The notes under the pieces were generated by a model that was not told the DNA's origin, did no database searches, and saw only the letters and a list, made by a program, of their open reading frames with translations. From contig JAHLWV010000110.1 in assembly GCA_019057735.1 (NCBI GenBank), forward strand, positions 1-7,142: 7,142 bases of DNA. The letters run 5' to 3'. Below are positions 6,256 through 7,142 of the stretch, piece by piece (the stretch's first letter is position 1; every line of letters begins with the position of its first letter). The stretch is from Promethearchaeota archaeon (GTDB taxonomy: Archaea; Asgardarchaeota; Lokiarchaeia; Sigynarchaeales; SOKP01). The position numbers and the translations under genes were made by a program.

Positions 6256-6855
6256 TTACTCGATTAATTGAGGAGAGATGTATATTTGATCGAACACTTG
6301 CGGTAAACTAGTCTTAATATTTTTTCTTGCTGCAAAAATGAAAATTAAGGCAATTACTGAACCCAAACCAAATTGGATTATACTGTTTAAAATAAATTCA
6401 TACAAAGCACTTGGTACTCCAAATAGCATAACTTCGTAAAAAAAATATCCCATGATCATTATAAATCCACCTACTATAACAGCGAAAAAATCTCTGTAAT
6501 TCCATTTATGATTCTTTTTTGGATTGGCTATTAATCCTACAAAAAAACCTTCTAAACCTTTTATGACGAGTGTAGCAGGAGCATAAATTGTAAAACCTAA
6601 GAATAAATCAGCTAAAGAAGACCCAATACCTCCGGCAATACCCCCAATAATTGGTCCAAACATTAATCCAGTTATCATGACAACAGCATCTCCAATATTT
6701 ATAAACCCGCTAGTGGCAGGGATGGGGAATGCTATTACCATAGTAACCACACAAGTGAATGCTCCAAAAATAGCAATCATTGACAATGAAAGTGAGTTAT
6801 AGGGAAGTAAATATCCTAAAAAATTCGGTTTTCTTGATAACTTTTGACTATTCAT
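6256..6855 (-). CDS. ECF transporter S component (substrate-binding membrane subunit)
   Basis: A membrane protein of about 199 residues with five to six helices, the usual size for ECF S components, which capture a vitamin or micronutrient and hand it over to a shared energising module (EcfT plus two ATPases). Recognisable family sequence includes the helix IAIFGAFTCVVTMVIAFPIP, the motif GFINIGDAVVMITGL, the glycine-rich GPIIGGIAGGIGSSLADL and TLVIKGLEGFFVG, typical of the broad S-component group that includes HmpT/ThiW/riboflavin-like members. The exact substrate cannot be read, and no EcfA or EcfT gene lies in the window, so the energising module must be elsewhere. The ATG at 6855 is taken as start; an upstream in-frame GTG at 6870 would add five residues (MFIVI). 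A TATA box at 6915-6924 precedes it. It lies directly upstream of the ZIP gene in the same direction, and read-through is possible. Confidence 0.75.
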   Translation of the reverse strand: MNSQKLSRKPNFLGYLLPYNSLSLSMIAIFGAFTCVVTMVIAFPIPATSGFINIGDAVVMITGLMFGPIIGGIAGGIGSSLADLFLGFTIYAPATLVIKGLEGFFVGLIANPKKNHKWNYRDFFAVIVGGFIMIMGYFFYEVMLFGVPSALYEFILNSIIQFGLGSVIALIFIFAARKNIKTSLPQVFDQIYISPQLIE

Positions 6856-6870
6856 AATAACAATAAACAC

Positions 6871-7142
6871 ACATACGAGTTCAATGTGTTTCCAATTTAT
6901 TATATGAAGAATCCATATTTATAATTTTTCTCTCGCCTAAAGCATGAGCTTGATGAAATTTGTATAATACCTAAAAAGTTAAAACGAATTAATTGAGATC
7001 GAGTTTGGTAATTACAGAAAAGTTGAAATCTCTCGTTTCTTTAAATAATAAATATTAAAATTAATCGATTTGTATAATTTATAATTATGTTAATTTGCAT
7101 AAGTAGATTAATTAAAACTGAAATAGATTCAAAAGAAATTTC
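6871..7142. other. Intergenic stretch upstream of the S-component gene
   Basis: AT-rich and without a convincing gene. It contains the promoter of the S-component gene and, at the far right, an ATG at 7087 on the plus strand that stays open for 18 codons to the window edge (LICISRLIKTEI and on), preceded by a TATA-like stretch; this may be the beginning of a further gene but cannot be shown. The minus strand is also open for about 34 AT-rich codons from the edge. I looked for a thiamine riboswitch core (CTGAGA and its partner) between promoter and gene and found none. Confidence 0.4.
6915..6924 (-). promoter_or_regulatory. TATA box of the S-component gene
   Basis: The minus strand reads TTATAAATAT, a strong archaeal TATA match. 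Transcription would begin near 6894, giving leaders of about 24 bases to GTG 6870 or about 39 bases to ATG 6855. The leader is too short for a known vitamin riboswitch. Confidence 0.45.

Noticed and set aside
6931..6956. Imperfect palindrome CATGAGCTTGATG upstream of the S-component promoter
   Set aside because: Several mismatches in the arms and no second copy; could be chance in AT-rich DNA.
6871..6960. Possible vitamin riboswitch ahead of the S-component gene
   Set aside because: No thiamine core CTGAGA or other conserved riboswitch element was found, and the leader after the TATA box is only about 24-39 bases.

Overview
The window is AT-rich and looks archaeal. Candidate TATA boxes (TTTATATT, TTATAAAT types) lie at archaeal distances from several gene starts. 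GGTG-type ribosome binding sites recur, and T-runs follow plus-strand genes. An Asgard-like or other uncultured archaeon is possible, but that is a guess from protein style, not a proven assignment. I saw no rRNA, tRNA, CRISPR array, insertion sequence or phage gene.

Layout. Positions 1-1169 (minus) hold an MFS permease that runs off the left edge. Behind it, 1261-3039 (minus) is a large membrane protein joining an extracytoplasmic alpha/beta-hydrolase domain to a multi-helix C-terminal membrane domain. A short divergent region (about 3040-3141) separates it from a small zinc-finger protein with a C-terminal membrane anchor (3142-3396, plus). Next is a flavin-dependent nitronate monooxygenase/2-nitropropane dioxygenase-type enzyme (3553-4587, plus). 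A small, very acidic CxxC-containing ORF (4684-4923, plus) follows; it has no ordinary start codon.

The right side is a minus-strand cluster, in transcription order: an ECF transporter S component (6256-6855), a ZIP-family metal transporter of the LIV-1/GufA type (5419-about 6174), and a DtxR/MntR-like winged-helix regulator (4968-5390). Just upstream of the ZIP gene is a perfect 18-bp palindrome abutting a TATA box. This suggests a locally regulated metal-uptake unit, with the DtxR-like protein as the obvious candidate regulator. That protein lacks several classical DtxR/MntR metal ligands and has a C-terminal cysteine cluster instead, so its signal may differ.

The most notable oddities are: (i) the ZIP operator-like palindrome and the atypical regulator; (ii) two reading frames (ZIP and the 4684 ORF) that are clearly open across the expected N-terminus but have no in-frame ATG/GTG/TTG there, meaning either non-AUG initiation (ATT) or one-base indels; (iii) the hydrolase-membrane fusion with a non-canonical nucleophile elbow. 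The remaining genes look ordinary. Nothing seen amounts to a demonstrably new defence or mobile system.
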